A stretch of 64,000 bases of DNA from Apostichopus japonicus. Its lineage: Eukaryota > Echinodermata > Holothuroidea > Aspidochirotida > Stichopodidae. The stretch is from contig NC_092583.1 of the NCBI RefSeq assembly GCF_037975245.1, positions 17,444,764 to 17,508,763 on the forward strand. Reading direction: 5' to 3'. Shown one piece after another: positions 27,220 through 40,600 of the stretch. A program made the position numbers and the translations under genes. Within the stretch, counting starts at the first letter, position 1. Each line of letters opens with the position of its first letter. A model generated the notes under the pieces. It was given only the letters and a program-made list of their open reading frames with translations, ran no database searches and had not been told where the DNA came from.

Positions 27220-28591
27220 TTAAGTTTTTGTGTTGCCGGATGTAAAATAAACTTTTTTCATCAGCCCAGTTATAGCTGGACTAACCTGACATACCAAAAC
27301 AGTTTTAGGATCTGGAACTTTCTGATCATTTTCTTTCTTTTCTGCCTTCAACGCTTCTGCCTTCAACGCTTCTGCCTTCAACGCCTGATTTGTTGAACGT
27401 CTAACAGAAGTAAGAATGTCACACAGATGCTCACTCATGTACTTTTCCTTGAAGCATTTGTAGAGATGTTGTACATAGATGGTTCCTCTCTTTGGCTGAC
27501 GAGCGCTAGAGTAACCTGGTACGGTGCTCAAGCAGACACAGAAGTCCCCTTCGTCGGCCCATAGCTTGCTCAACTTTGCAGTTAGTCCCATACTTTCTGG
27601 ACCATCTTCACCATCTGCTGCCAACTCGTTCTCATCATCGCTCTCGACAACTTTGAAATGTTGAAATTCCACACCAGAACTTCGGAGGCAAGTGTTAATG
27701 AAAAATATCTTTGGCTTTCCTGCCAGAGCCTTGCAGTTTAGAGGTTTGAAAGGTGCTAAGTAAAAAAGAAGGAAATATGGCAGAAATTAAACATTGACTG
27801 AAATAATGGAGAATGTTAAAGAAAATGATATATTTATTAAATCTTTGCACATTATCTAGTTGCGGTAGAGTATCCTTATAGAATGGTATAAATAAGTTTC
27901 AAAGGAGTGGCTCTCTCTCTTATCCGAAGGCACCAGCCTGTCTGTTACGCCACGTTAAAATAACTATGAGGTCTGCCTACCCCTGCAATTGTTGTACTAA
28001 ATATTACCAACGCATCTGTGTTTGACTCTTACTTGCTTCTCTTTTGCTACCACTTTTTGGACCGATTCTCTTTGGACATATTCAAGTTCCTGAACTGTTA
28101 TTTACTTTACGCTTTCCTGAAACTTCCAGACACACCCTCTATATAAATTTAGCGATCCCCGACTTCCCTGGGATTTGACACCCCGACAAGGATCCCAGCA
28201 GCAGCTGGCCAAGTATCAGTAAGTAATGTATTAATGCTAAGTTGTTTGTTTTCACCAAGAGACACTGAATAGATACATTTTAAATAACAAACTACTTCTC
28301 TACTTTCTTGTGTCCATTTCCCCAATTCATAGTAGCTGCACTTCGTAACAATATATGCTATCTATCTATGCTATCAATGATATCTATGCCATCTATTCTA
28401 TCTGTATATATGTCTGTCATCATTTGTATGTATATATATATATATAAACATATATATATATATATATATAAACATATATATATGTATATATATAAACTTA
28501 TATATGTATATATATATTTATATATATATATATATTTTTTATATATATATATGTATAAATATATAAATATATATCTATATATACTTCTATA

Positions 28592-28634
<43 letters not shown>

Positions 28635-31600
28635 GTACATATATATATGTATATTTATAAATATATTCATATATATAGATATAAATATGACACCATCTTC
28701 TCAGGGACTTGATTTATTTACCACTTAATGTTTAATGATATCTTACAGATATGTCATCAAGACTTACTGAATAGATCCTGTATTATGAATGTTTCATCAT
28801 CACTTGTAATGAAGGATTTTCCATCTCCGTGAGAGCAGACGAAGCAGATGAAACAATCTCCATAAGCTTTCTGGGCCATCTGTTCTATTTCGTATTTTGT
28901 TTGTGCATGAGTCAGATTGCATTTTTCTACTACAACAAATTCCAGTACATCCTCAAATAATTCTTTCAGCATTTCTGAAACACCAATAATGAGAGATGAA
29001 AAATTTTCTAATGAGATCTGGTAACCAGAATGCAAAAACGCATTGTGGTTTCGAAGATGTAACATGAGCAGTTTTCTTCATGAATCTGACGTAATGTATA
29101 GTGAGGGTGTACAAGTTTACAAGGGTTTCACGATTTGACCTCTGATGACTCCAAATGACCTTTGACTTCCACAAAAAACAATAGGCTTCTTTAACTCAAT
29201 GTGGTACTTCTACACACTAAATTAGAGGTCAGCCCAAACTCCCAGTATAGAGTAATTGTGATTACAAGGTTTTCACAATTTGACCCCAGCATGGGTGACC
29301 CCAAAGGACCTTTGCCCTCCACCAAAAACAAAAAGCTGCTAGTGCTCAATGTGGTTCTTCTACAGATTTAATATGAAATAGGTCTGACCTTCCCTTCTTG
29401 AGATATCCTGTTTACAAGCTGGGCATCACAAACGCACTCACACACACACACAAACGCATACATACAAACCTGGATTAACTTACCTATGTCATGTTCATTC
29501 CCCGGCCTTGCATTATGATTTTTAAATTTGTCGTACGTCAAGATGAGGCAGCAACCTCTAGGAATTTGATCCATACTATATCTCTCTTCCGAGTCTGTTC
29601 TTTGCACTGGAGTAGTCACAGGATGGATTACTGGAGATAAAATGGAGTCTGAACCTGAGTCTGAACTGGAGACTGAAAAGACATTTACAATAGGATAGAT
29701 TATGTATATTCAGGCCATGATGTTATCATTAAAACAGATGGATACATTTCAAACTATCTTTTGACAATTCCAAATTTTAACAGCACTAATACTTGAATAT
29801 TGCATTCTGCAAACACTGCTTAGGACAAATATCAAAGTCATACCTCTAGCAATGCCATATTAACTTCTATTACTATTACTGCAAACCATGCAGGAAATAG
29901 CAATGCGTGCTTGTGCCCAGGCCAATTCTTATATGCAAAGTAGATAAATATGCTGGTGTTGTTGCATATAGCTAGAAAAGTTATATCATTTCCAAAAGCA
30001 GCGGACATTCTTGAGATATTTAAACCTGTCTGTCTACAAGTGTTTTCTTGTATGAGACCACACTTACCTCTGTACAGGTGCAGTGACCTTTAACCCATGC
30101 TGCAACTTTAAAGAACCAGTGATTGACAAAATAAGAAAATAATCTGTTACAACTTACCTTTAGATTCATTCGGAGTACTTTTGAGTTTATCGAGGTCTTT
30201 CTGGGTGTTCTCTGATCTTACAGTCATATTAAGATCACTAGATTCTGAAATAAAATCAACCAGAAAATGTTTCCAAATCACTAAACATCTGTGTTATGCT
30301 GAAAAAAAGTAGTTATCTCGAACAGCTGTTTGCAAGAAGAGATAATGAGGAATGGTTTCATATTGTAAACATGCTATTGATACTAGAATCCTATAACAAC
30401 GCATTTAGGTGATTAGACTAGGATGAGGGCGCTCTATACGACTAACAAGACCTGTCATTCCTGAAAACGAATCAAACAGGAAAACGTGTCATGCTAATGC
30501 TTTACACTAATGAATTTTCAAACAATATTGTATAATTTCATGTAATAAATACATTATTATTCAGAAGGACCCTCCTGCACATTTAGTCCTATAATTTCCA
30601 TAAAACAACAAATTGTATGATACACACTACCAACCAATAACCTGCCATTTATACAGAATTAATTTTAGGTATGCTAGTTGACTGTGAGGCCCAAAAGAGC
30701 TTAACTAATCAAATGACCATTAAGAGAAACAGGACAGCTTGAATAAGAATGGAAGAGATAGAATTTCATACTCAAGCCTGGTTTGGCTGATTCCATAGAT
30801 GTGGGTAGTTCTGCATGTTCCATGTCACCAGAGGCAGCCATATTCATAGAAATATCCATATTCCTTACGCCTGTCAAAACACAAAAACAAACATGGTCAT
30901 AGATACATTGAACTCATGCATGTTGAAGAATGCTTGGTCTAGAATTTTGTTTTCAAGTAAATTTAACAAAAATATGTCTTTATTATGAATTTTACTGTAC
31001 ATATACAGTAGTATACAGGTACTGGTATACAGCCCTTGCACCCTGTGTCTATCAGGGACAAGTGGGAGTAAGTGTAATGAATTCTCATTTTTATCATATA
31101 GTTAAGGCATAATAAAGGCTCCAAAAGCGAGGGCCTTGTCCAAAAACTGATACTGGGCCAGGTTTTAGGTCTGACTCTCAATACCACTACATCAGACAAC
31201 AATACTATGAGGCCTATATATTATGATGTCAATAGGCACTGAATTTATAATGTCATACTTGCTGCCAAAGAACCGATCTCAAAGCCGTTGTTTGTAGCAC
31301 TCAGTTTCTCAGGAGTGAGAAGGGAATCTTCACTTGACGTATCTTGCTCCGATTCTATTTAAAACAAAAGAGATAAACATAATTAAGACTTAGTTAAGAA
31401 TCCTTAACTGTATCAGAAACTGTAGAAAGAGGGAAATGAGGGAAGATTGCTGAGTCAAACATATTCATCCTAATCAAGTGTGTGGACCTGGCTAAAACCA
31501 CACAACCAGTTACATGACATGTAATGCATATACAGACTTCATATTAACACTCAGTTCATTTGTCATTAGTACATTGTTACCATTTCTACAAAACAATTAC

Positions 31601-34600
31601 AGCTTCCAATTTGACCCTATGCCCCCTTCCTCACCCCACCCCACCCCCCCCCCATCCACAAAACAAATTGATTCCAATCATTACATTACATCTTTATCTC
31701 ACCTAGCTGGAGTTTGTGGGTTTCTTCAGGTTGGTAGGCTTTGCTGCATTCTTCTTTTGCTAGCTTTGCAGTAGAAGGTTTTCCTTGAAAAGCAAAGGAT
31801 GAAATCAAATTCATTTTGTACACTGGAAAGCAAAGGTTAATTCTATTTTGCATGGCTGACATATCCTTGTGTATTGAGGTTATTTAAATCTAAACTCCTT
31901 GAGTTTTTAAAATTTCAATGAAAGGGATAAAACAAAAGAAAACGGGGAAAAAATTAATATCCTTACCAGGGTTTGCGTCAAGATTGGAAGTCGCATTTAT
32001 TTGATATTCAGTTCCACTGCTGGATGCTTTAGTAAGAAGAGAAAAATGACCACGGGTTATTAACGGTTCTCTCTCTGTTAATAGCTGTCAAGCTTAATCA
32101 TCTAACATACTTTTTCCAGTTTTCAAAACACATTAACACAAAGAATATGTGTTTTTTTTGTAACAGCTTGGCCAAAATTTTTCTGATTTTAAAGTTAGTA
32201 TCCTAAATTTGACTTGGGTATAAAAATGCAATTAGAACATTATCAGCTGAAACAATTGAGTGTAAAGGGCTTACAGTGAAACCTAATCAATCAAGACCTA
32301 GCATATCCAACCATTCATAATTCTACAGTACAGCACATGTTCCATGCTGTTTGTTTTACAAACATTCACCCAAGGTGAAAAAAGAAAATAACCCAGACAC
32401 AAATGCTGTGAAAAGTTACATGTCGAAGAACTTTACACAGACTGGATCCTTGAAACGTGTAAACCTGAAGAATTCCCACAACAAATCTAGAGATTATTGC
32501 TCAAATCCAGGAGATTTTAAAATGTTCTAAAGTCAACATAAGACCCATAATTTCTATAATTTTTTCACTTTGTTTTAACAGTTTAGGCTCTTTGCATCAT
32601 GTATGACATGGAGATCCTGGCCTCTATGAGCAGTGCACAGAACCGTGAGTCCCACAGTATAAATTAACTATGAGAGTTTGCAGGTATGTTTACAGGACTG
32701 GTATAAAACACAGTGTAGTTACCTAAACTATCACACAACTATCTGAATATTTGTACCCAGACAATCTCCGAGCCAGACATGTCCACACCTTTCTGTCTTT
32801 GTCCTTCTTCAGTTTATTCCCTACCCCCTTCCCCTAATCCTCTCTTTGTCCTCCACTGTTTATCTCCTACTGTACCTCTCCTCTTCCCCTGTTGGTTTCT
32901 ATCTTTCTTCTCTCCATCCCTTGTCTACTAATCCCCTTACATCTATCTCTTTGTGTTCGCCATGCTCATTAACCTGTCTGTATTCTGTGCATGTTTTTGT
33001 TCCATCTGTTACTGTTACTTGTCATTTAGCCTTTGAAGAAGATCCTGCTAGGATCGAAACGTCAGGCCAACTTACTTTTACACATTCTCCTACACAGGCC
33101 CTTTAGTGGATAAGCAGTTTGCTAACAGTTTTATTTTATTTTAATTTAAAAAAAGAACAACTTTACATCCTATGATGTCTAAGTTCCGTCTCTCAAAGAG
33201 AGATCTCGGGGGCGACAAATTCGCCATTTAATGCTCACAGGTTGGCAATCAATATATTACTTCAAAGTGCATGAGGCTGCATGTGAGTTTAAAATGACAT
33301 GATCTACACATATGATGATTGTGACATTTATGTTTGACTTCACAGATACAGATGCCGTTTTACAATTTTGCCCAAGAATAAAATATAACAAATGTTTGGA
33401 ACAATATGTTATAATATATACATGTGATAGGAGCAAACAACTATCTTGAGAACTTAGTATTTAAAATAATGAACTTGTATAGACAGAGACTGGAGCACGG
33501 ACATGTTTTTAATCTTCTTTTCATTGTCAAAATGTGGTTTTTTCCTGGAAAAATCTTCTTTAAGATCAATATTATTTTGATGAGAATCACAAAAAAATTG
33601 TTGAAGATCTCAAGATGGGAGCTACTGTATTTCTTCAGAGAAATTAAAATAACAAATTTGATATGGCCTTCTTTAAGTTTGGCCGTTAATTGACATATGT
33701 AAGGTATGGCTTGAAATGAGATCTTACAACATTCAGTTTTCTCTCCTGAACATTCAGAGTGTGTTCCTGATATTTCTTCTGAAGGATAAGCTGTATGTGA
33801 AATGAAGGAAATAATGGAATGATGAAATACAAACTATTAGCACTTAATGCATAGTTTATCAGAACCAGAATGCAAGAATGCATTGTGGTTCAATGATGCA
33901 ACATGAGCGGTTTTCTTCATGTACAACTATTAGCACTTAATGCATGGTTTATCAGAACCAGAATGCAAAAATGCATTGTGGTTGGATGATGCAGCATGAG
34001 CAGTTTTCTTCATGTACAACTATTAGCACTTAATGCATGGTTTATCAGAACCAGAATGCCAAAATGCATTGTGGTTCAATGATGCAACAAGAGCGGTTTT
34101 CTTCATGTACAACTATTAGCACTTAATGCATGGGTTATCAGAACCAGAGTGCAAAAATTAATGCATTGTGGATGGATGATGCAACATGAGCGGTTTTCTT
34201 CATGTACAACTATTAGCACTTAATGCATGGTTTATCAGAATCAGAATGCAAAACTGCATTGTGGTTGGATGATGCAACATGAGCAGTTTTCTTCATGTAC
34301 AACTATTAGCACTTAATGCATGGTTTATCAGAACCAGAATGCAAAAATGCATTGTGGTTCAATGATGCAACACGAGTGGCTTTCTTCATGTACAACTATT
34401 AGCACTTAATGCATGGGTTATCAGAATCAGAATGCAAAAATGCATTGTGGTTGGATGATGCAGCATGAGCAGTTTTCTTCATGTACAACTATTAGCACTT
34501 AATGCATGGTTTATCAGAACCAGAATGCCAAAATGCATTGTGGTTCAATGATGCAACAAGAGCGGTTTTCTTCATGTACAACTATTAGCACTTAATGCAT

Positions 34601-37600
34601 GGGTTATCAGAACCAGAGTGCAAAAATTAATGCATTGTGGATGGATGATGCAACATGAGCGGTTTTCTTCATGTACAACTATTAGCACTTAATGCATGGT
34701 TTATCAGAATCAGAATGCAAAACTGCATTGTGGTTGGATGATGCAACATGAGCAGTTTTCTTCATGTACAACTATTAGCACTTAATGCATGGTTTATCAG
34801 AACCAGAATGCAAAAATGCATTGTGGTTCAATGATGCAACACGAGTGGCTTTCTTCATGTACAACTATTAGCACTTAATGCATGGGTTATCAGAATCAGA
34901 ATGCAAAAATGCATTGTGGTTGGATGATGCAGCATGAGCAGTTTTCTTCATGTACAACTATTAGCACTTAATGCATGGTTTATCAGAACCAGAATGCCAA
35001 AATGCATTGTGGTTCAATGATGCAACAAGAGCGGTTTTCTTCATGTACAACTATTAGCACTTAATGCATGGGTTATCAGAACCAGAATGCAAAAATTTAT
35101 GCATTGTGGATGGATGATGCAACATGAGCAGTTTTCTTCATGTACAACTATTAGCACTTAATGCATGGTTTATCAGAACCAGAATGCCAAAATGCATTGT
35201 GGTTCAATGATGCAACAAGAGCGGTATTCTTCATGTACAACTATTAGCACTTAATGCATGTGTTATCAGAACCAGAATGCAAAAATTAATGCATTGTGGA
35301 TGGATGATGCAACATGAGCGGTTTTCTTCATGTACAACTATTAGCACTTAATGCATGGTTTATCAGAACCAGAATGCAAAAATGCATTGTGGTTCAATGA
35401 TGCAACACGAGTGGCTTTCTTCATGTACAACTATTAGCACTTAATGCATGGGTTATCAGAATCAGAATGCAAAAATGCATTGTGGTTGGATGATGCAGCA
35501 TGAGCAGTTTTCTTCATGTACAACTATTAGCACTTAATGCATGGTTTATCAGAACCAGAATGCCAAAATGCATTGTGGTTCAATGATGCAACAAGAGCGG
35601 TTTTCTTCATGTACAACTATTAGCACTTAATGCATGGGTTATCAGAACCAGAGTGCAAAAATTAATGCATTGTGGATGGATGATGCAACATGAGCGGTTT
35701 TCTTCATGTACAACTATTAGCACTTAATGCATGGTTTATCAGAATCAGAATGCAAAACTGCATTGTGGTTGGATGATGCAACATGAGCAGTTTTCTTCAT
35801 GTACAACTATTAGCACTTAATGCATGGTTTATCAGAACCAGAATGCAAAAATGCATTGTGGTTCAATGATGCAACACGAGTGGCTTTCTTCATGTACAAC
35901 TATTAGCACTTAATGCATGGGTTATCAGAATCAGAATGCAAAAATGCATTGTGGTTGGATGATGCAGCATGAGCAGTTTTCTTCATGTACAACTATTAGC
36001 ACTTAATGCATGGTTTATCAGAACCAGAATGCCAAAATGCATTGTGGTTCAATGATGCAACAAGAGCGGTTTTCTTCATGTACAACTATTAGCACTTAAT
36101 GCATGGGTTATCAGAACCAGAATGCAAAAATTTATGCATTGTGGATGGATGATGCAACATGAGCAGTTTTCTTCATGTACAACTATTAGCACTTAATGCA
36201 TGGTTTATCAGAACCAGAATGCCAAAATGCATTGTGGTTCAATGATGCAACAAGAGCGGTATTCTTCATGTACAACTATTAGCACTTAATGCATGGGTTA
36301 TCAGAACCAGAATGCAAAAATTAATGCATTGTGGATGGATGATGCAACATGAGCGGTTTTCTTCATGTACAACTATTAGCACTTAATGCATGGTTTATCA
36401 GAACCAGAATGCAAAACTGCATTGTGGTTGGATGATGCAACATGAGCAGTTTTCTTCATGTACAACTATTAGCACTTAATGCATGGTTTATCAGAACCAG
36501 AATGCAAAAATGCATTGTGGTTCAATGATGCAACACGAGTGGCTTTCTTCATGTACAACTATTAGCACTTAATGCATGGGTTATCAGAACCAAAATGCAA
36601 AAATACATTGTGGTTTGACCTCTAATGACTCCAAATGACCTTTGACCTCCACCAAAAACAATAGGCTTCTTTAACTCAATGTGGTACGACTACACTAAAT
36701 TAGAGGTCCGTCCAAGCTTCCAGTATTTGAGTAATCGTTATTACAAGGTTTTCACAATTTGACCCCTGGTGACCCCAACGGACCTTTGCCCTACACCAAA
36801 AATAATAGGCTTCTTTTACAGGACAAAAATTTGAGCAGGACAAATGAATATGTATGAATGCTTAGAAGGGAGGAAGAAATCAGAGTTCATGGCAATGTCT
36901 AACTGGCTATTAACAGAAAATGTAGGTTAGGACCAAGACATGACAATGGACGTACCACTGGAAGAAATGACAATTAACTCACGGTCAACAAACGGACAAT
37001 AAAAAATATTGTTGCATCTGAATAGCGGGACAACTGACATAGAAATAACTTACAGAACTAATGCATGAAACCCTTAAATGCTACCTTGTTGAAACTATTT
37101 TACAATCAAAATATGGAGAGTGTAAACTAATGTCAGTGAGAGGTTAACTGGGTTGGATTGGTTGCTTCAAGTGGAGTGTCTTTAATCAATAAAAGTTGCT
37201 ATTTCCTGACACACACAGTTTTGGTGAAGCAGATAAGTAGGCTACAGTGTGTCAGTTACATTGTACCCTGTACCCCCCTCCCCCTTAACCCCTCTCCCTC
37301 CCACACACAACTTTATCTAAATTCTTCATCATCCTCTACCAAATGAAGATTGAACTTCTTTCACAGTATTGTTAAATTCAAACAGTGATCTTAACAATGT
37401 GATTTCTCCAGCTTTACCTATATCCGGTATCAAAATTAACATTTTTCGTAGCAGCTTTTTTCATATTAATTACTGTAATTATAACTAACCTGTTTTTGAG
37501 TCCAGGTCTTTACTGTCCTTGCTCTCTGACCCACCGCATGCACCCTGAACTAGAGCTGATAGTTTGAAATCATCTTTATATTCTGCTGAGCGTGAAGTGT

Positions 37601-40600
37601 TATCTAGAAAACAACAGAGTAATTATCAGTATGAGACGGTCCATAATTTGCCAAACAATGCTTTTGACAAGACAAACAAATGCTTTTCATGAGTAAAAAA
37701 AATCAAACAATGCTTTTGATGAGTCAACAGTCAAACAATGCTTTGGAAGAGTCAACAGTCATTCAATGCTTTTGATTGGTCAACATTCAAACAATGCTAT
37801 TGATGAGTCAACATGCAAACAATGCTGGTTAAAATACTGAACACTCTCGATTAAACTGAAATGAAATCTTACTTGATAAACTTGCAGATAAATCGACTGG
37901 CCGCAGCAAGGCTTGGGTAGACCCTTTATCCTTCATGAGAAAATTACCTATCAAGCAGAAGGAAGAATGCCCTTAGACTGTTTTGATTGGCAACTTGCCA
38001 ATGGCAAGCCTCAGCTACATATGACTTCTTCCCTCATCTAGAAAATTTCTATCAAACTAGTTCTGCACTTGGCTAAAACTATGCAGTAAGCTGGTATTTA
38101 ATCTTTGACAGTTAAAAAAAAAACAAATCAAAAAAATCGAATCAAAAAACGATTTCTCACATTTTTGTGTAGAAATAATGTTTATTCATCAATATAAGTA
38201 AAATAAAAGTAGAAAGCATTGCATATAAAGGGCACTTTAGGAGACAGATATATTTCTACCAAGCTAGTGACCAAAAACAAGGATTTCCTACTGGGAGCTT
38301 TGGCTTAAAATGTTAGAGTCTGTTTCGAACTAATAATCATACCTTGGCCAACACTATTAAAAGTAGCTGACGAAGACGCCAAGGATGTATCTGTCACCCT
38401 TAACGCAGAAAACTGTGGATTAACTCCCCCAATGGAGCCATCTTTCTTGTCTTTTTCTTCAGTCAGTTTGTTTGCTTTCGGCAAATATGTTTCTAAAAAT
38501 TGAAAATGACAACAAAAAAAGGAAGTATTTCTGTTATTTCTTATAGCCTGCTTGGATGATACCATACATTATTTATGTACACTGCTCCAGTATATCACAG
38601 AAGCATCAAGTCCAAGAGAGGAAGCACAGAACTGAATGCTGGGATGCCTGTTCTAAACAATTTTACAAATTACATCTAAACAGAGCAAAATGGTCATAGT
38701 TCAGCTCAGAACTTTTAGAGTATGTGGCTTTAAATATATTTGAGATATTTTTTAGTACATTTGAGATATACTTTTAGTACAATGACAACCATTTACTTAC
38801 ATGTACACCTATAATTTCGAAAAACATGGAAACACTTTTATGATATGTGCTAATTTGGATAGGATATTGTACAGCTAAGAAGGATCTGACTTAAAATAAT
38901 TGGGACAAAGACCAAAACTTACGCTGAAATAGCAAATTAACTTCTGGGAGACACTATGGTTTAACAAAGTTACTACTGTATCAACTCAGAAAAGTAAAAA
39001 CTACACAAATTACTTATATCACAAAGGTAACATGTTGAGGGCACACTTTTTAGATCTATAGTAATACAACAAAAAATGGATTTAAGCTGTCAGTCTTCTG
39101 ATCAAATTTGTCAAAACAATCACAAAATGTCCTTTATTCAGAGCTTGATATTTACATTTGAGACTAAACATTGTACAGCAAATATACTCAGTTTACAGTG
39201 TGGGTAATGTGGGTACATGTGGGTAAATACGCTTCACTTTTTTTCTCCAAATCTAGGTTCATTAGATGACTTATTGAAAGCATGAATCTGAAAATATTCA
39301 AAACCAAGACTAATGAACCCTCACAAACATCGGCACAAAAACATAGATGAAAAGAACAAGCAAACTTTGAGGTTTACCTGCATATGTATCAACCGCTTGT
39401 GTCATCTTCTTACTGCCGACGATGTCGATAAGAGGTTTCAGATATGATATGTCTATTTCTGCAATCTCTCCAATGTTGATCAGCTTTGTAAACAAATCTA
39501 GAGCGTCTTCTACTTGTTGTTTATCTGCAGCTAAAAGATTACCTCTCAGTGAACAAAACTCAACCATTTTGCCTAAGTCCTCTTTTCTTGTGTATTGGTA
39601 AAGTTTGAACAAGAGGAGTCTGCAAACAAATAAATAAAATAGAAAGAGGACAACATGATTAGAAGATAAATAAAGTTAAAAGTTCAAGCAAGTTTTTCAT
39701 CATAATTTGTCATTAAGTACTGTGCTCAAATCTATGAACAGGTTTTCTTCAAGCCTAACAGGGTTGTTTCAAGCCTAACAGGGTTGTTTCAAGCCTTACA
39801 GGGTTGTTTCAAGCCTTTGTTTTCTTTGTCACAAGTAGTATTTGGAATAGTTTTCAAGTATAATGCTTATAAACAAAGGCATAGACTGTGTTATCCTACT
39901 CAAAGACCTGTCCATGGATTGGTAGATGTACCAAAAGTATGGTGTAATGAGGCTTCAATCAATAGTATTGTTGTATATACAGTACTATTGAACATTTTCA
40001 CTTTTATGTGCTTTTAAGACTAATTCTATGATTCTGTTCTCACTAGTTTAATAATTCAGCTTTGCTTATATGATAGTAATTAAGTTATGCATGGTGGGTT
40101 AGGGGGATAGGGGTTAGGGTTCACCCTTACCCTAACACATGGTGCTACATTCTGATGTCTCCACTGAGGGTTGCTATATGTCTAAGTTCAGTTAGGATAA
40201 CAACTTTCTAGTTCCACCCAAGACACCCATAATGCATATATATAGTCACGCCAATGCACATCTACAGTTGTAATCATTGGTACCATGGCCTTCATAACCA
40301 GATCATAAGTGACAACAAACCATATGATGATTCCCTCTATTGCCATCCCAAACTTCCTTTGCCTCCAGCCGTATTGGATTATGGTTTGTGTGAACTCAGT
40401 TATAAACCCTTATCTAACACGAATATATTTGATAAGTATTCGATAAGTATTCAAAGACTTCCTTAGTATTCAGAAAATTTACCATATAACACACAGTACA
40501 AAATAAGTATTTGAATACCTGTTAGGTATTCGAATAGGTATTTGAGTAGCTTTTGGAATAGCTATTTGAATACTTAGCTCATTTACATATAAGTATTTGC

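Noticed and set aside
28308-28592. 94-codon frame rich in Tyr/Ile
   Set aside because: It is the translation of an AT microsatellite; the same applies to the frames over 26187-26222 and 46728-46802.
40085-40135. Telomere-like array (GGGTTAGGG..CCCTTACCCTAAC)
   Set aside because: Only a few scattered partial units in both orientations; too short to call an interstitial telomere.
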